From Methyloligella halotolerans (GTDB lineage Bacteria > Pseudomonadota > Alphaproteobacteria > Rhizobiales > Methyloligellaceae): a stretch of 64,000 bases of DNA. The stretch covers positions 1 through 64,000 of the forward strand of contig NZ_MASI01000011.1 of NCBI RefSeq assembly GCF_001708935.1, given 5' to 3'. The translations under genes were made by a program, and so were the position numbers. This document shows, piece after piece, positions 37,565 through 46,112 of this stretch (position 1 is its first letter; each line of letters starts with the position of its first letter). The notes under the pieces are model-generated. The model was not told the DNA's origin and searched no databases. It saw only the letters and a list, made by a program, of their open reading frames with translations.

Positions 37565-37858
37565 ATGGTGCCATGCTTTGCCGCCCGAGGTGCCTCTGAC
37601 ACGAGAGGGTGCTGCCAAGATTGGCACTCCCCGAGCTTGGCACCAAGATACGTCCAGGCTCTGTAGTACCTTGGAGCAGCTTCCAAAACCCCTGCCGCAT
37701 TCGCGGTGGTTTTCGGAGCCGCCCGTCGCTGGGCCGGATAGGCCCGGCGGGCCGGGGCCCCGTCAAGGGGCTGTCCCAGCACTTCCCTTCCCCTTGACGG
37801 GGAACGTCGCCGGGCTAGGCCAGCATCGGACGGGCGGACCCGCCGCGGCGTGACGGTG
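37565..37858. repeat. ~294-bp direct repeat, copy B
   Basis: Copy B of the repeat at 34313-34604, in the same orientation, with small differences (for example GGGCCGGATAGG for GGACCGGGTAGG). On its left it keeps a trace of the start of the gene that follows copy A (minus strand ATG CTT CCT GAT CAG, then stop), so a larger ancestral unit was duplicated and copy B was truncated. Confidence 0.85.
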
Positions 37859-38035
37859 GCTTTTGGTGCGACCGGTGCGGATTACAGCCGATCGCGATTT
37901 GCTGGCGTTCTTACGGCGAGGGCGCCGGCCGATATGCGAGCCGTTGGACTGCACGAATATGCAGTCCGTCCGTTTGATCGTTGGTGCAACTGCGTATCGA
38001 GTAGCCCGATCAAAGAGTGAGTCTGTTGCCGCTGA

Positions 38036-38410
38036 TTAGAGAGAGCGGCCGATCCACATAGCTGCGAAAAGACCAGCTATGCCGCCTCCGATGGACATCC
38101 CCATATACAACGCAGCGAGGGCAGGTTCGCCACGGTCCCAAATCGATACGGCATCGAGTGAAAACGTCGAGAACGTCGTAAAACCGCCAAGGATGCCGGT
38201 GGTAAGGAACAAGCGCCAAGCTTGGCCGGGATCCGCCTTAAGGGCAAACCACGCAATGGCCAGCCCCATGATAAAGGAGCCGACGACATTTACGGCCAAG
38301 GTGCCATACGGAAAATTGTGTCCGAAGGTTCGGAGACAGAGGATATTGGCTGCATGACGCAAGGCGCCACCGAGGCCGGCACCTGCAAAGACAAGCAAGA
38401 ATTCGTACAA
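38036..38410 (-). CDS. crcB: fluoride ion channel CrcB/Fluc
   Basis: A 124-residue inner-membrane channel that lets fluoride out of the cell as a dual-topology dimer. Four membrane spans are visible, with the family motifs GGALRH near residue 14, the pore-lining GTLAVNVVGSFIMG near 36 and TGILGGFTTFSTFS near 71 (the central Na+ site and Phe box). The TTG start at 38410 is set by AGGAGAA 5 bp upstream. That ribosome site can pair with the end of the fluoride riboswitch just upstream, so control is probably at translation. The gene sits alone. Confidence 0.95.
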   Translation of the reverse strand: MYEFLLVFAGAGLGGALRHAANILCLRTFGHNFPYGTLAVNVVGSFIMGLAIAWFALKADPGQAWRLFLTTGILGGFTTFSTFSLDAVSIWDRGEPALAALYMGMSIGGGIAGLFAAMWIGRSL

Positions 38411-38744
38411 CGTCGTTCTCCTGTTCGTAGTCGAACTAGCAAACAGGAGTCATCAGTCCTCATGGACGGTTGTCGGGGAACCCCATCCCCTTCATTGGTA
38501 GCGTAATCTACTTGGTGCGGCGATCTAGGGGAAGGGAGACTTCGCTCGCCCAAATGTACGTGCATGAGTGACGGTTTGGTGCGCGTTCGGTCTCGCAGCG
38601 TAAAGGAGCCCGGCCACTCCGAATAGAGTGGCCGACTCCGATAGCTAGGGACTCTCAAGGAAAGAAAACGTCGTCTTCAGTCGTCCGTCCGTGCACAGAA
38701 ATCACGAACGATCAGACAAGCCTAGCTCAAACGAGGTTGCCGGT
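38411..38744. other. crcB leader and spacer
   Basis: A 334-bp stretch that holds the fluoride riboswitch at 38444-38490 and its ribosome-site hairpin at 38418-38449. The rest, up to 38744, shows no gene. Confidence 0.6.
38444..38490 (-). promoter_or_regulatory. fluoride riboswitch (crcB motif)
   Basis: On the minus strand the core reads GGGGATGGGGTTCCCC, then ACAACCG, then CTGATGACTCCTG, matching the crcB-motif consensus (ggcgATGGtGTTCgCC ... AACCGCC ... CTGATGaCTCCT). Its last bases CTCCTGTT (38442-38449) are exactly complementary to AACAGGAG over the crcB ribosome binding site (38418-38425). Such a hairpin would hide the ribosome site without fluoride. Only the pairing is seen; the switching direction is inferred. 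Confidence 0.9.
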
Positions 38745-39110
38745 CTACGGAGTCGCCTCAGCCGTCTTTTGAACGGCTGAATCGATTCCACAGCGCACGT
38801 CGTCATAGGTTTCCGGCCGCGACCAGTTGATGACTCGCGTGATGCCGGCCTCATCGGACGCCAGGTTCATCACTTCTCCCCTGCCGTGTCCGACCCCCGT
38901 TTCACCGGCCAGCCAGTCGCAATGGAGATGGATCACCAGATAGGTCTCGCTGCAAGCATTCTGCACGCGGGCTTCCGCTGAGACGATTCCTGACGCTCTG
39001 TACGTGTCCTCGACAGTCAGTTCGAGACATGTGGGCGTTTGGGCTGCGTGGCTTGGGGCTCCGGGAATTATCCATCCCGCGCCCCAGAGCAGATAGAGGA
39101 GGACGCGCAT
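38745..39110 (-). CDS. small exported hypothetical protein
   Basis: A 121-residue protein with a likely signal peptide (MRVLLYLLWGAGWIIPGAPSHA, cut after AxA near residue 22). The mature part has four cysteines (CLEL, NACSETY, HCDWL, VRCGID), which could form two disulfides in the periplasm. No family recognised. It ends with a Lys/Thr/Glu tail. It stands alone between crcB and another unknown gene. The role is unknown. Confidence 0.6.
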   Translation of the reverse strand: MRVLLYLLWGAGWIIPGAPSHAAQTPTCLELTVEDTYRASGIVSAEARVQNACSETYLVIHLHCDWLAGETGVGHGRGEVMNLASDEAGITRVINWSRPETYDDVRCGIDSAVQKTAEATP

Positions 39111-39311
39111 CTCGCTCTCCTTATGGCAATGCGGTTATGGCGATATGGCCTTCGCCAGAGTGCAAAGACTGAATTGCAGGTGGTCCTTCAGGCCCTGTCT
39201 GGCATAACGCAAGAAGTGCGGCATGGGTTGAGCGGTCGAGCGCTGGTTTATCGATTCCCTCGCGTCTCAGCTTAAAACGCGGTCTGGCACGACTTCCAGC
39301 GTGGCGATGCC

Positions 39312-39842
39312 CTAGAATCTCGGCTCGTCGTCCGGGTGTTCTCGCTCGTAAGAGCCGGTGCCCGGCTCGAGGGATCTGCTCTCGAGTTCCTGTGCGTCTT
39401 TCGTCATTACTGACTCAAGACGATAGCCTCGTCCGGGGTCGTCCAGAAACGTCAAGGTATCGGAGATCGGGTCGATGACGCATTCACGCGCATCGATGCA
39501 GTAGCGGCGCTGCCTGGTGGGATCGGCGGCACAGAGAATATCCTCGCGCCTTGCGTAAAGCTCGTCGAGAAGCTCGGTCCGTTGCATCAATTCGTCGAGA
39601 GCCGCGGTGACCTCTTTCGCCTCCGACTCGCTGACAGGCCGTTTCAAGCCGAAACCACCTGGACTTTCCTGCATGCGGGCAACGGCAAACTCTACTCCGA
39701 ACTCGTCGCAGACTTCGATCAGCACGGCGCGATTGATGTCGGATGGGGAGACGGATAGCACGTGGTTGACGGCACTGGCATAGTCCTGCCGTGCCAAGTC
39801 TATTTGGCTCTGAAGATTGTTGATGTCGAGCGTGTCGGCCAC
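39312..39842 (-). CDS. hypothetical protein
   Basis: A 176-residue acidic soluble protein (MADTLDINNLQSQIDLARQDYASAVNHVL ... EPGTGSYEREHPDDEPRF). Helical in its first half. It has one Cys in EVCDEFGVEF and three in the second half (ILCAADPTRQRRYCIDARECVIDP), a possible metal or disulfide cluster. No known family. It is divergent from the AlpA-like HTH gene, 39 bp away, so they may share a control region. Confidence 0.5.
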   Translation of the reverse strand: MADTLDINNLQSQIDLARQDYASAVNHVLSVSPSDINRAVLIEVCDEFGVEFAVARMQESPGGFGLKRPVSESEAKEVTAALDELMQRTELLDELYARREDILCAADPTRQRRYCIDARECVIDPISDTLTFLDDPGRGYRLESVMTKDAQELESRSLEPGTGSYEREHPDDEPRF

Positions 39843-39881
39843 GATAGTGCCTCAACAAGAACCAGGGGGCGAATATAAGCC

Positions 39882-40118
39882 GTGGCAGAGAATTGGGAAA
39901 ACCGCAAGACGTCGCCCTATATGCGGCCGGCGGAAGCTGCCGAATATGTGCGGCTGTCGGTTTCCACGCTCGCCCAGATGCGTGTCGAGCAGCGCGGGCC
40001 GAAGTACTTCAAGGCCGGGGGGAGAGTGCTTTATCGGTTGAGCGATCTCGAAGAATGGGTGGAATCGCGCATCTACGTAGGTACGGGAAGCTCTTTGCCT
40101 AAGGGCGCATCGAACTGA
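39882..40118 (+). CDS. AlpA/excisionase-like HTH protein
   Basis: A 78-residue DNA-binding protein with a MerR-like HTH of the excisionase/AlpA class: SPYMRPAEAAEYVRLSVSTLAQMRVEQRGPKYFKAGGRVLYRLSDLEEWVESR (about residues 11-63), with the wing-like GPKYFKAGGRVLYR. Such proteins act as recombination directionality factors or regulators in integrated elements, although some are host regulators. The GTG start is at 39882. No integrase lies nearby. Confidence 0.83.
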   Translation: MAENWENRKTSPYMRPAEAAEYVRLSVSTLAQMRVEQRGPKYFKAGGRVLYRLSDLEEWVESRIYVGTGSSLPKGASN

Positions 40119-40518
40119 ATCTGGTGTTGCGGGATTAGCGACGGAGACCGGATTCTGAAATCTAAAATGCGCACGCGTATTCGATATTATTGCTTAGAAT
40201 GCCGACGTCCGGAGGAATGGCGGCCGGGAATACATCGGTGGCCGGCTGGAATGTTGCGCCGAAAGCGACCTCACTGCTGGAGTTGGGATATTGATGCGGT
40301 TCTGATCCGAACGCCCACGCGGGACCGACGGGGCTCGCCTGAGCGCGGATATGACCGCCGCGGCGCCGCTTCTCTGAGTTGCGTTACCTGATGTCTCTTC
40401 CACGCCACATTAACGAGTGCATCTTGCGGGATTAATTCTCGCCTGCTTGCTGAACGGAAGCGAACGGGAATTATGGGGCAGGCGAGTTGCCGAGGCTCGG
40501 CTGTCAGAGGGAATGCCA
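40119..40518. other. intergenic region before the RND operon
   Basis: 400 bp with no supported gene. A 74-codon plus-strand frame (40167-40391) is rich in Arg and Trp and does not look like a protein. The RND operon promoter presumably lies here, but no -35/-10 pair stands out. Confidence 0.4.
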
Positions 40519-41765
40519 ATGTATCAGCGCTGGCTGATTACCCCCATTATCGTGGCCATTGGTCTCGTAGCCGGCGGCTATCTCTCTGCGCATCGCGGTC
40601 TCGCCGTCGCTGATAGCGCGAATGACGAGTTGCACTCTCTAAATCCGATCGCGGTGTCCACGGTTATTGCCGAGAAGGCGGATTTTCCGATACGGCGGCG
40701 CTCGATCGGCGTCATGGAGTCGCCCGCCGTCGTGATCATCCGATCGCGCATCGATAGTCAGATACTCGAGCAGCACGTCAAGGATGGACAAATCGTCAGG
40801 ACGGGCGATCTCTTGTTCAGTCTCGACGACCGCGAGGTGAAGGCAGCTTTGGCGCGAGCCGAAGCAACGCTCGAGAAGGACCTCGCCAATAAGGCGAGAG
40901 CGGATCTCGATCTCAACCGAATGAAGCAACTTCTCGAGCGGAACGCTGCAGCGAAGCAGCAGCTCGACCAGGCGACAGCCGACGCCAAAGCGGCAGCGGC
41001 CACCGTCGCAAGTGATCGGGCACAGGTGGATACCGAGAAGCTCCGGCTCTCTTATACGGAAATCCGAGCACCGATCTCGGGCAGGATCGGCTCGGTTCGA
41101 GTGACCCCCGGCAATCTCGTATCCGCCAATGATATGAGCGGGACTGGCTTGGTCACGATCACCCAGGTGCGGCCAATCCGTGTCTCCTTCACCGTGCCGG
41201 AAAAAGATCTGGCGCTCGTCAGGAATGCATATTGGCGTAAGCTCCGGCGCCCAGGGCCACCGTCAGGGTGCTGCAGCCTGTCACCGGTCAGCTCATTGCA
41301 TCGGGTCCCCTGAGCTTCATCGACAGCGCGGTCGACAGCTTGTCGGGGACGCTCACCGCAAAGGCTGTGTTCGACAACACCGATTACACGCTTGTGCCGG
41401 GGCAGTATGTCGACGTTCAGATCGATCTCGACGTGGCCCCCGGTACGGTCATCATACCGACCGTCTCACTTCAAACGGGCCCTGCCGGTTCCTTCGTCTT
41501 CGTCGTCGACGACGAGAACCGGATTGATGTGGCGCCCGTCACTGTCCTTGGTACGGAAGGCAACATGGCCGCCATCGAGAGCGGGCTATCGGCGGGTGCT
41601 CACGTCGTCGTGGAAGGACAGTTGAAGCTCGAACGCGGTACCCTGGTTGCAGACAATGTGAGCGAGGCCGATTGGGCCACGCTCGATACACCGGAATCGC
41701 TCAGGGATAGACATCCGAAGACGGTCGCCGATCACAACGATACCGCGGAACGACGCGCCCAATGA
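40519..41765 (+). pseudogene. RND efflux membrane-fusion (adaptor) protein, with a frameshift
   Basis: Encodes the periplasmic adaptor of a tripartite efflux pump, ~415 residues if one base is restored. The start at ATG 40519 (MYQRWLITPIIVAIGLVAGGYL, an N-terminal anchor) has GAGGG 5-9 bp upstream. The barrel-sandwich half (VKDGQIVRTGDLLFSLDDREV), a long coiled coil (residues ~110-190) and APISGRIGSVRVTPGNLV are seen before the frame breaks at about 41230-41250. The rest (VLQPVTGQLIASGPLSFIDSAVD, YVDVQIDLDVAPGTVIIP, VVVEGQLKLERG) lies in another frame and ends as ATGA over the pump start. Both halves are well conserved, so a base error is plausible. Confidence 0.88.
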
Positions 41766-44700
41766 GCGTCTCGGAATTCTGCATTCGTCATCCGGTGGCG
41801 ACCACGCTGATGTCGGCGGCGCTGATCATCGGCGGCCTTTTCGCTTTCGTTCAGTTGCCGGTCGCAGCGCTGCCCCAGACCGATTTCCCGGTGATCGATG
41901 TCTCTGCCTCGCTGTCCGGGGCCTCGCCGGACACGATGGCGAATGCCGTGGCGACACCGCTCATCAAGCAATTCGCGACCATTTCGGGCATCAGTTCCAT
42001 CACCGCGACCAGTTCCCTCGGTGCCACCTCGGTGAGCGTGGAGTTTAATCTGGATCGCGATATCGATGCCGCGGCCGCCGACGTTCAGGCGGCCATCGCA
42101 CGGGTCCAGCGACAGCTGCCGGAGGAGATGGTCGAGCCTCCGAGCTATCGGAAGATCAACCCGGCCGACAGCTCCATCGCCTGGCTCGCGCTGCAAAGCG
42201 ACACCCTTCCGCTCTCGAAGCTCGACGAAATGGCGCAGCAGATGCTTTCCCCGTCCATCGCGACGATCGATGGCGTGGCGCAATTGCGGGTGTTCGGCAG
42301 CCAGAAATTCGCCGTACGCATCCAGGTCGATCCGAACGCGCTTGCCATGCGAGGCATCGGTGTCGGGCAGGTGGAGGACGCTGTGGCGGCGGCGAACTCT
42401 TCCACCCCCGTCGGCACTCTGCAGAACAACAATCAAAGCGTCACCATCGACGCCGATACGGAGCTCTTCAAAGCGGACGAGTTCGGCGAGGTCATCATAG
42501 CCAACCCGAACGGACGGCCCGTTCGGCTGAAAGACGTGGCAAACGTTATCGACTCGGTCGAGAATAATCAGACGGCGAGTTGGGTCAACGGGGATCGCGG
42601 CATCCTGCTCGGCGTCTACCGCCAGCCGGGGGCCAATACGGTCGATGTCGTCGACCGGGTGAAGGCGGCGCTCCCGCAATTGCAGGCTCAGCTTCCTCCA
42701 GCGGCAAAGGTAAGCCTGCTGCTCGACCGGTCGACATCCGTCCGCGCCGCCGTCGAGGATGTGGAGTACACCCTCATTCTGACGATCGCGCTGGTGATCC
42801 TCGTTATCCTGATCTTCCTCCGAAAGCTGTCGGCGACCTTCATCGCGGGGCTAGCGGTGCCGATCTCGATCATCGCTACCTTGGGTGCGATGCATCTTTT
42901 CGGCTTCTCCCTGAACAACATCTCGCTTCTTGGCCTCACCCTCTCCGTCGGTCTGGTGGTGGACGATGCGATCGTGATGCTGGAGAACATCTACCGGCAT
43001 ATGGAAGAGGGAAAGACCCGCTATGAGGCAGCGATCGCGGGTGCGCGCGAGATCAGCTTCACCATCATCTCGATCACCGTTTCGCTGGTGGCGGTGTTTA
43101 TACCGGTGCTCCTCATGGGCGGCGTCGTCGGGCGGGTCTTCAACGAGTTCGCTGTCGTGGTGACATGCGCATTGCTGGCATCGGCATTCGTTTCCCTCAC
43201 CCTGACCCCGATGCTGTGTGCCCGCATGTTGACCGCGCCAACGGCCCATAGGGAGTCTGAAGGGTGGAAGGCCGGCTGGTTCGAGCGCGGCTTCGACAAG
43301 ATGCATGCCGGGTATGACTGGCTGCTGCAGGCGTCGTTGCGGCACCGCGCTACCGTGCTGATGATCTTCGTCATGAGCGTCGCGGCCACCGCCTTCTTAT
43401 TTTACATCATACCGAAGGGCTTCTTCCCGACGCAGGATATCGGCCAGCTCCGGGTCTCGACCGAGGCCCGACAGGACATCTCGCTCCAGGATATGGCGAG
43501 GCTTCAGGCCAAGGTTGAGCAGGTCTTCGAGAAATCTCCCTATGTCACGGATCTGCTCTCCATCGTCGGATCCACCGGCGGTTCGAGCGACTCCACTCTC
43601 AATCGGGGAAGGCTCTTCGTGCAGCTGGTTCCAAAATCGGAACGGCCGCCACTGGACACCATGCTGGAGGCCTTCCGCAAGGAGTTGGCCCAAGTACCCG
43701 GTATCGATACGTTCATGCGGCCGGAACAAGATCTCAGATTCGGAACGCGCAGCAGCAAAAGCCAATTCCAGTTCGTCATGCAGGGCCTCGACCAGGAGAA
43801 GCTTTACGACTGGTCTGAGCGGATGAAGACCGCTATGGGCAGCGATCCCATGTTCGTCGACGTCACCACCGATCTGCAAAATCACGCTCTGCAGTCGGAG
43901 GTGGTGGTCGACAAGGACAAGGCACAGCATCTCGGCATTACGGCCGACCAGCTTCGGGCGACGCTGTATTCCGGCTTCGGCACCCGGCAGATTTCGACGA
44001 TCTATTCGACCGGTGACAGCTATGCGGTGATCATGGAGTTCGATCCCCGCTTCGCGTGGACGAACAACCTGTTGGACGGCATCCATCTGCGCGCCTCGAA
44101 TGGCAGGGTCATTCCGCTCAGCGCGGTGGCGGAGGTGCGCAGGGGGAGCGGCACCCTTTCGGTCAATCAGCTCGGCCAGCTGCCCGCCGTCACGGTGTCT
44201 TTTAATTTGCCCAACGGAGTGGCCTTGGGCGAGGCGACCAAACGGATCGAGCGGCTGAAGGCCGAGATCAGACTGCCGGCGGACATTTCGACGACGTTTT
44301 CCGGAGAGGCTGACATCTTCCAGCAATCTCTCGGCAATCAGAACCTGCTCATCTTTGCTGCGGTGCTTACCATCTACATCGTGCTCGGCATCCTCTATGA
44401 AAGCTTCATCCATCCCCTGACCATCCTCACCGGATTGCCGGCGGCGGCGTTCGGCGCGCTGGGGAGCTTGATGATCTTCGGTATGGATCTCAGCGTGATC
44501 GCCGTTATCGGCGTCCTGATGCTGATCGGCATCGTGAAGAAGAACGCGATCATGATGATCGACGTGGCGCTTGATCTGCAGCGGCAGGGAATGCCGTCGG
44601 AGGAAGCGATCTATCGCGCCTGCCTTATGCGCTTCCGACCCATTATGATGACCACGTTCGCGGCGCTGGTGGGTGCCTTGCCGATAGCGGTCGGACTTGG

Positions 44701-44878
44701 CCACGGTGCAGAGCTGCGGCAGCCGCTCGGCGTCGCCGTAGTCGGCGGACTGCTCGTTTCGCAAGCCCTCACGCTCTTCATCACCCCGGTGATTTATCTT
44801 TACATGGACCGTCTGGCGGGCGCTCTGGGTGGCCGGGGTATTGAGACGCCCACCCCGACCGACGAGTTACGCGCCTAG
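41762..44878 (+). CDS. RND multidrug efflux pump, inner-membrane transporter (HAE1 family)
   Basis: A 1038-residue proton-driven pump of normal length with 12 membrane spans. It opens MSVSEFCIRHPVATTLMSAALIIGG, has the paired porter domains (residues ~40-330 and ~560-860), and the transmembrane relay motif in TLSVGLVVDDAIVMLENIYRHMEEGK near 397-422 (Asp pair VVDDA). The second-half relay includes GVLMLIGIVKKNAIMMIDVAL near 925-945 (Lys). It most resembles the MdtB/MdtC side of the family. Substrates could be drugs, bile-like amphiphiles or solvents; none can be specified. The start overlaps the adaptor stop (ATGA). No outer-membrane TolC partner is encoded next to it. Confidence 0.95.
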   Translation: MSVSEFCIRHPVATTLMSAALIIGGLFAFVQLPVAALPQTDFPVIDVSASLSGASPDTMANAVATPLIKQFATISGISSITATSSLGATSVSVEFNLDRDIDAAAADVQAAIARVQRQLPEEMVEPPSYRKINPADSSIAWLALQSDTLPLSKLDEMAQQMLSPSIATIDGVAQLRVFGSQKFAVRIQVDPNALAMRGIGVGQVEDAVAAANSSTPVGTLQNNNQSVTIDADTELFKADEFGEVIIANPNGRPVRLKDVANVIDSVENNQTASWVNGDRGILLGVYRQPGANTVDVVDRVKAALPQLQAQLPPAAKVSLLLDRSTSVRAAVEDVEYTLILTIALVILVILIFLRKLSATFIAGLAVPISIIATLGAMHLFGFSLNNISLLGLTLSVGLVVDDAIVMLENIYRHMEEGKTRYEAAIAGAREISFTIISITVSLVAVFIPVLLMGGVVGRVFNEFAVVVTCALLASAFVSLTLTPMLCARMLTAPTAHRESEGWKAGWFERGFDKMHAGYDWLLQASLRHRATVLMIFVMSVAATAFLFYIIPKGFFPTQDIGQLRVSTEARQDISLQDMARLQAKVEQVFEKSPYVTDLLSIVGSTGGSSDSTLNRGRLFVQLVPKSERPPLDTMLEAFRKELAQVPGIDTFMRPEQDLRFGTRSSKSQFQFVMQGLDQEKLYDWSERMKTAMGSDPMFVDVTTDLQNHALQSEVVVDKDKAQHLGITADQLRATLYSGFGTRQISTIYSTGDSYAVIMEFDPRFAWTNNLLDGIHLRASNGRVIPLSAVAEVRRGSGTLSVNQLGQLPAVTVSFNLPNGVALGEATKRIERLKAEIRLPADISTTFSGEADIFQQSLGNQNLLIFAAVLTIYIVLGILYESFIHPLTILTGLPAAAFGALGSLMIFGMDLSVIAVIGVLMLIGIVKKNAIMMIDVALDLQRQGMPSEEAIYRACLMRFRPIMMTTFAALVGALPIAVGLGHGAELRQPLGVAVVGGLLVSQALTLFITPVIYLYMDRLAGALGGRGIETPTPTDELRA

Positions 44879-45259
44879 GTCGCTTCGGACCAGCGTCGTA
44901 TGTCAGAGAGATTCATTGACTGAGATTGGTCGCGATCTTCTGGGAGCGATCGTCCACTGCGATATTCCCTGAATTGATTGTATATGCATGAACCCCGACG
45001 ATGGTGAAGTCTTTGGTGGGTCAAAACGGAGGCATTCTCGGTTGGGAGCGCTCCGGTGATCCACGCTAGCTGGGCTCCACGATCTGCGAAGGGCGCGATG
45101 TGGTAATGGCATGGAGCTATGTGAACTCGGAACAACGGTAATCTCCGAGAGTCTCGTGCTGCTGCCGGATACGCATCTATACGGGCGATCAACTCCGTTA
45201 TTGCGGCGCGTGCTTTGATACAGTGAACCTCTGGTCGAGCTTGCTAGTTAGCGGTGGAT
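44879..45259. other. intergenic region, no gene seen
   Basis: 381 bp between the RND pump and a convergent small membrane-protein gene. No family-like ORF, tRNA or strong terminator hairpin was found. Confidence 0.4.
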
Positions 45260-45595
45260 TTACTGCGTCGCAGGCGGTGCGAATCCAAATGCCGTAATAA
45301 CAGTGGAGAGCAATAGGCCTCCGCCAGACACCGCTAGGCTCCACCAAAGCATACGAAAAGCAAAGCGCCGCTTCGGCTCCTCGGCCGTGCCCAATGAGCC
45401 TGGCTTGGACGCGATCCTGAAAATTCGGAAGCCCATCAGTGGCGTCTTCGCGTCCAGTTGGATCAGCTCTGGATTGCTTAATCGAATGTGCGAGAGGTTG
45501 CGAAGGATCACGATCACGACAAGCACCGCGCCAAGAAAGGCGCAAATCCAGCCCAGGAAAATCGCGATGAAGGTTATTCCCATCAGCACATTCAT
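45260..45595 (-). CDS. small two-span membrane protein
   Basis: A 111-residue protein with two clear membrane helices, MNVLMGITFIAIFLGWICAFLGAVLVVIVILR at the start and MLWWSLAVSGGGLLLSTVITAFG at the end, joined by a ~45-residue soluble loop (LIQLDAKTPLMGFRIFRIASKPGSLGTAEEPKRRF). No family recognised. The start at 45595 is supported by GAGGGGCGG just upstream; the longer open frame to 45799 has no protein-like character. No operon partner is evident. Confidence 0.62.
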   Translation of the reverse strand: MNVLMGITFIAIFLGWICAFLGAVLVVIVILRNLSHIRLSNPELIQLDAKTPLMGFRIFRIASKPGSLGTAEEPKRRFAFRMLWWSLAVSGGGLLLSTVITAFGFAPPATQ

Positions 45596-46092
45596 AAATC
45601 CGCCCCTCATCCAAATTGGTGGGCAGAAGCTTAGCCGAAGGTGGGGGCTGCCGTACCGGACTTTCCAGCGTTTTCGCGGGGATGTGAGCGTATTGAACGT
45701 GGCTTCCAGGAAGGACGGCATCTCAGTGCCTGGCTCGAGACGCGGCACCGTCCTATGGCTTCCTGCCTGAATGCGCGATAAGGCTGCATAGCACTCCACA
45801 TAGGTGACAGTTCCATGTCCTCGCAGAAATCCATCTCGGCCGAATTTCGAACAAGCGTCGCGGCTCTACGAACCAAGCCGGGCCGCAACAGCTGACAGTT
45901 AACGGTCTATCCATCCCCGTAGCTTACGCCTGCTGCAGCTCTTGGAAGGCTGTTCGCTTGAGATGAGGTCTACTGTGCTAACGCTCCTCAGGATGAGGTC
46001 ACTACGTTTTTGGGTGGCACTTGGAATGGCGGTCGCTCTTCTCCCGGCGGCCATTTCCGCGAGCGTCGGCGGGCTGCTCGCCTTACGTTTGG
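45596..46092. other. intergenic region containing a short membrane-anchor ORF
   Basis: 497 bp. The only recognisable content is the small plus-strand ORF starting at 45963, which looks like the N-terminal anchor of a sensor protein. The remainder shows nothing. Confidence 0.4.
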
Positions 46093-46112
46093 CTACCGCG
46101 CTTGGGTCTTAG
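45963..46112 (+). pseudogene. truncated N-terminus of a membrane sensor protein (49 codons)
   Basis: The frame reads MRSTVLTLLRMRSLRFWVALG, then AVALLPAAISASVGGLLA, and stops at 46110-46112. The run SLRFWVALGMAVALLPAA resembles the first membrane helix of HWE/HisKA_2-type sensor kinases of Rhizobiales. Nothing follows it; the DUF1254 gene ends on the other strand at 46093. A cut-off remnant is the best reading, but a tiny real protein is possible. Confidence 0.35.

Larger units (their letters stand above)
37137..38035. other. gene-free region with a tRNA-like scar and repeat copy B
   Basis: About 900 bp between the autotransporter and crcB. I see no supported gene. It contains a tRNA 3'-end-like sequence (37346-37369) and repeat copy B (37565-37858). 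Confidence 0.6.

Noticed and set aside
34313..37858. The iteron-like boxes as a plasmid replication origin
   Set aside because: No replication initiator or partition gene is present in the window, and the boxes are few and degenerate; the repeat function remains open.
43397..44764. A 455-codon minus-strand frame opposite the RND pump
   Set aside because: It lies wholly inside a confident RND transporter and is rich in Arg/His/Asp in the way shadow frames are.
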